Assembly (NCBI GenBank): GCA_021604605.1
Contig: BQJH01000041.1
Span: 1 to 14,957, forward strand
From: Hyphococcus sp.
Lineage (GTDB): Bacteria; Pseudomonadota; Alphaproteobacteria; Caulobacterales; Parvularculaceae
Reading direction: 5' to 3'
DNA length: 14,957 nucleotides
Both the position numbers and the translations under genes were made by a program. Below, in pieces: positions 14,902 to 14,957 of this stretch. Positions within the stretch are counted from its first letter, which is position 1. Every line of letters begins with the position of its first letter. The notes beneath the pieces were generated by a model. That model worked only from the letters and a program-made list of their open reading frames with translations. It did no database searches and was not told where the DNA came from.

Positions 14902-14957
14902 TTATTGAGCCCCGCCAACAGACGCGCCCGCCGCCGCTTCTTCCTCACCATTGTCCC
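14902..14957. other. Edge of a further gene, strand unresolved
   Basis: Two readings compete. On the minus strand one frame ends DNGEEEAAAGASVGGAQ and TAA (stop at 14904-14902), which looks like a low-complexity C-terminus. On the plus strand a TTG at 14905, 10 nt after GGAG (14891-14894), begins LSPANRRARRRFFLTIVP, which looks like the charged start of a membrane protein and has very GC-rich third positions. Only one can be right and both run off the window. Confidence 0.3.

Overview
The window looks like a chromosomal segment of an alphaproteobacterium. RegA ends in the near-invariant Fis-type helix-turn-helix of that class, RegB carries its quinone-site and redox-cysteine motifs, and a coxC ... 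DUF983-SURF1 cluster and an intracellular PHA depolymerase are present. Base composition is moderate and coding density is high. A marine Parvularculales- or Hyphomonadaceae-like host is plausible, but the genus cannot be fixed from this sequence. I see no tRNA, rRNA, IS element, phage gene or CRISPR array.

Left part (1-3839): the 5' three quarters of a PHA/PHB depolymerase gene (minus strand, cut by the window edge), then a SCO1/SenC copper chaperone lipoprotein gene (minus) divergent from regB-regA (plus). A factor-independent terminator lies between senC and phaZ. A perfect 14-bp palindrome sits between senC and regB. A cluster of inverted GCGAC/GTCGC half-sites, which resembles RegA-family boxes, follows regA.

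Centre (4017-10741, all plus): a secreted double-domain M16 zinc protease closed by a strong terminator, then a tight four-gene set. This set holds a TolQ/ExbB/MotA-type channel protein, a MotB-like protein (membrane helix, coiled coil and OmpA domain), a secreted cysteine-containing protein of unknown function and an M23 endopeptidase lipoprotein. Together they look like an energised inner-membrane motor joined to peptidoglycan binding and cleavage. This set is the best candidate here for an undescribed system.

Right part (10746-14957, all minus): a DUF2306 membrane protein, then a cytochrome oxidase biogenesis operon read right to left: coxC (subunit III), an unrecognised cysteine-containing lipoprotein, DUF983 and SURF1, with overlaps or short gaps. 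A cold-shock protein gene with its own terminator lies upstream. The last ~55 bases probably hold the edge of another gene whose strand I cannot settle.

The respiratory theme is consistent. RegB/RegA (redox control), SenC (copper delivery to oxidase), SURF1 (oxidase assembly) and CoxC all concern aerobic respiration, and DUF2306 may too. Several start codons were moved from the longest open frame to an internal ATG with a good Shine-Dalgarno (SURF1, the lipoprotein, Csp).
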